Shown: positions 41,790 to 42,686 of the stretch, in pieces
Layout: every line of letters begins with the position of its first letter
Position numbering within the stretch: position 1 is the first letter of the stretch
Source of the DNA: Porphyrobacter sp.
GTDB lineage: Bacteria > Pseudomonadota > Alphaproteobacteria > Sphingomonadales > Sphingomonadaceae
Reading direction: 5' to 3'
Length of the DNA: 42,686 nucleotides
Assembly: GCA_027533455.1 (NCBI GenBank)
Contig: JAPZUC010000007.1
Span: 1-42,686 of the forward strand
Translations under genes and position numbers: made by a program
The notes under the pieces: generated by a model
Seen by the model: only the letters and a program-made list of their open reading frames with translations
Told to the model about the DNA's origin: nothing
The model's database searches: none

Positions 41790-41947
41790 CTACCCATCGC
41801 GCAGCCTCTTCAGCAAGTGACGCACTTCCGCGCGCAGCGCCCTCGCTTACAACGCAGACGAGCGGCAACCGCCTCTACCCGGTAGCTGATGCGGCGCTCC
41901 TGGCAGGCTGCGATGATCTTGTGGGGATCGGCCAACTGACGCGCCAT
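41790..41947 (-). pseudogene. decayed small gene
   Basis: From an ATG at 41947 the frame reads MARQLADPHKIIAACQERRI, then SYRVEAVAARLRC, and then loses sense and stops at 41810-41812. A neighbouring frame continues with ALRAEVRHLLKRLRDG and a stop at 41790-41792. Together these look like one short protein with a frameshift. The family was not recognised. Confidence 0.4.
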
Positions 41948-42043
41948 CTCATCTGGCTAGAGCCAGGGCTTGGAAGCTGAAGGTGGGGAAGCGAAACTAC
42001 GAATTTCCGCGCAACAGGCCAATGCAGCAGCGAATATCTATTC

Positions 42044-42139
42044 TCAGAATGAAGAAGTCAGAATCAAGGTAGAGAGAAAAATCAAAATTGCGATAACAAC
42101 AATATCAATTACATCTCTAGAAGAAAATTCGGTGTTCAT
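42044..42139 (-). CDS. possible 31-residue single-span membrane peptide
   Basis: The frame reads MNTEFSSRDVIDIVVIAILI and FLSTLILTSSF. The charged N-terminus followed by an uninterrupted hydrophobic helix of about 20 residues is what a membrane microprotein or toxin-like peptide would show. A TATTAT-like hexamer lies upstream on the same strand, but there is no clear ribosome site. A+T-rich DNA often encodes such runs by chance, so this is speculative. Confidence 0.25.
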   Translation of the reverse strand: MNTEFSSRDVIDIVVIAILIFLSTLILTSSF

Positions 42140-42433
42140 GTTATCATGATCGTTTGGTATAATATCAGAATATTTTGCCTACATCTATACAGTTGCAGGA
42201 TAGCCCCTTAGAAGGCAATCAGCGGCCAACACCTAAAGATAATCGGTGGAGGCACCTGACACGCGACTGCCAGACTGCCTACCAGCGCTCTCGGGAAAGT
42301 AGAACCGATAGCGGAGCCGATAGTGTCGTTGCGCAACGTGGAATGCCAACACAGCCAAAAGGGCAGATCAATGCGCGCCGACGCCGGTGAACTAAACTTC
42401 ACGAATGGGTCGGGGCTTGGAGCCTGGAGGTGT

Positions 42434-42463
42434 GGGGCGGCGCGGTGATTAGTACGCCGCCCC
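42434..42463. terminator. hairpin in the accessory tail
   Basis: GGGGCGGCG and CGCCGCCCC form perfect 9-bp arms with a 12-nt loop. It is not linked to a known gene. Confidence 0.35.
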
Positions 42464-42649
42464 CTCCCGGGGCTGCACGAGAGGTGCGCCACCGAGTGAA
42501 CTTGATAAAACCCTTACTACGGCGGGAAGGCGGATGAGGTGTCTTGGAGCACTAAGCTACCGCGATCTCATGTCCGCAATCCACACCGATGATAAAGGGC
42601 GTCAGCCGATGACTGACGACAGTCCCTATGGGTAGGGACAAGCAGGAAG

Positions 42650-42686
42650 TTAGCTGGCTTCAATCTCGTCCGTGTATTGCTCGATC
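42650..42686 (-). CDS. C-terminal end of a gene running out of the window
   Basis: The minus strand reads IEQYTDEIEAS and then TAA at 42652-42650. Too little is present to identify it. It could belong to a mobile element or a small regulatory gene. Confidence 0.35.
   Translation of the reverse strand, partial: IEQYTDEIEAS

Larger units (their letters stand above)
41687..42649. other. gene-poor, lower-GC accessory tail
   Basis: This 963-nt stretch has no convincing full-length gene. It holds a decayed minus-strand gene (41790-41947), a possible 31-residue membrane peptide (42044-42139), a hairpin (42434-42463) and a strongly A+T-rich patch at about 42010-42200. Two similar phrases, GGCTTGGAAGCTGAAGGTGG near 41965 and GGCTTGGAGCCTGGAGGTGT near 42414, look like a diverged direct repeat. 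Confidence 0.6.

Noticed and set aside
42175..42492. Two overlapping frames of 71 and 94 residues on opposite strands
   Set aside because: Neither has a ribosome site, a domain or typical codon use; they probably arise by chance in the decayed tail.
1..42686. CRISPR arrays, rRNA, tRNA and riboswitch signatures
   Set aside because: No spaced direct repeats, T-loop motifs or conserved riboswitch cores were seen in the gaps; a covariance-model scan would be the decisive check.

Overview
The window looks like a chromosomal segment of a GC-rich alphaproteobacterium, most likely Sphingomonadales and probably near Erythrobacteraceae. This rests on gene content: an RcdA-type DUF1465 protein, two DUF465 proteins, a DUF6356 protein, an Ala/Pro-rich CpoB next to TilS, and a TonB receptor with a PKHD hydroxylase. 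No rRNA or tRNA gene and no CRISPR array was seen, and no marker fixes the genus.

Layout. 1-326: the end of an IS3-family element on the minus strand, joined to what looks like the first codons of a cheA-like gene. 390-5.1 kb: MATE exporter, then on the plus strand a class II aldolase, an orphan (2Fe-2S) protein with an abnormal cluster motif and ArsC, facing an MFS transporter. 5.0-8.3 kb: a membrane protein, lipB, a small lipoprotein and a secreted protein with eight regularly spaced cysteine pairs. 8.4-13.9 kb: Old Yellow Enzyme, EamA transporter, an exported protein overlapping nadA, and a membrane protein. 13.9-18.2 kb: a long AT-rich control region and a winged-helix regulator, an MBL-fold hydrolase, glpK, a parS-like site and rcdA. 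18.2-21.5 kb: a 34-bp inverted repeat, two DUF465 genes and ptsP. 21.6-28.5 kb: rodZ-like, cpoB, tilS, L,D-transpeptidase, a TPR protein and rimO. 28.5-33.3 kb: three small genes, then the coupled set serS-surE-K+ channel, and a small gene with an apparent frameshift. 33.3-37.1 kb: a TonB receptor divergent from tetR and a PiuC-like hydroxylase, a probable iron or siderophore uptake module. 37.0-40.5 kb: a membrane protein and a large M14 peptidase. 40.6-42.7 kb: a lower-GC tail with a GGDEF protein, a decayed small gene, a possible 31-residue membrane peptide, and the end of one more gene.

Most of the window is ordinary core genome: NAD and lipoate synthesis, tRNA charging and modification, S12 methylthiolation, envelope upkeep and PTS-Ntr signalling. 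The parts most worth following up are the abnormal 2Fe-2S motif, the cysteine-paired Sel1 protein, the 34-bp palindrome, the parS-like site, the iron module with its operator-like repeat, and the low-GC tail.
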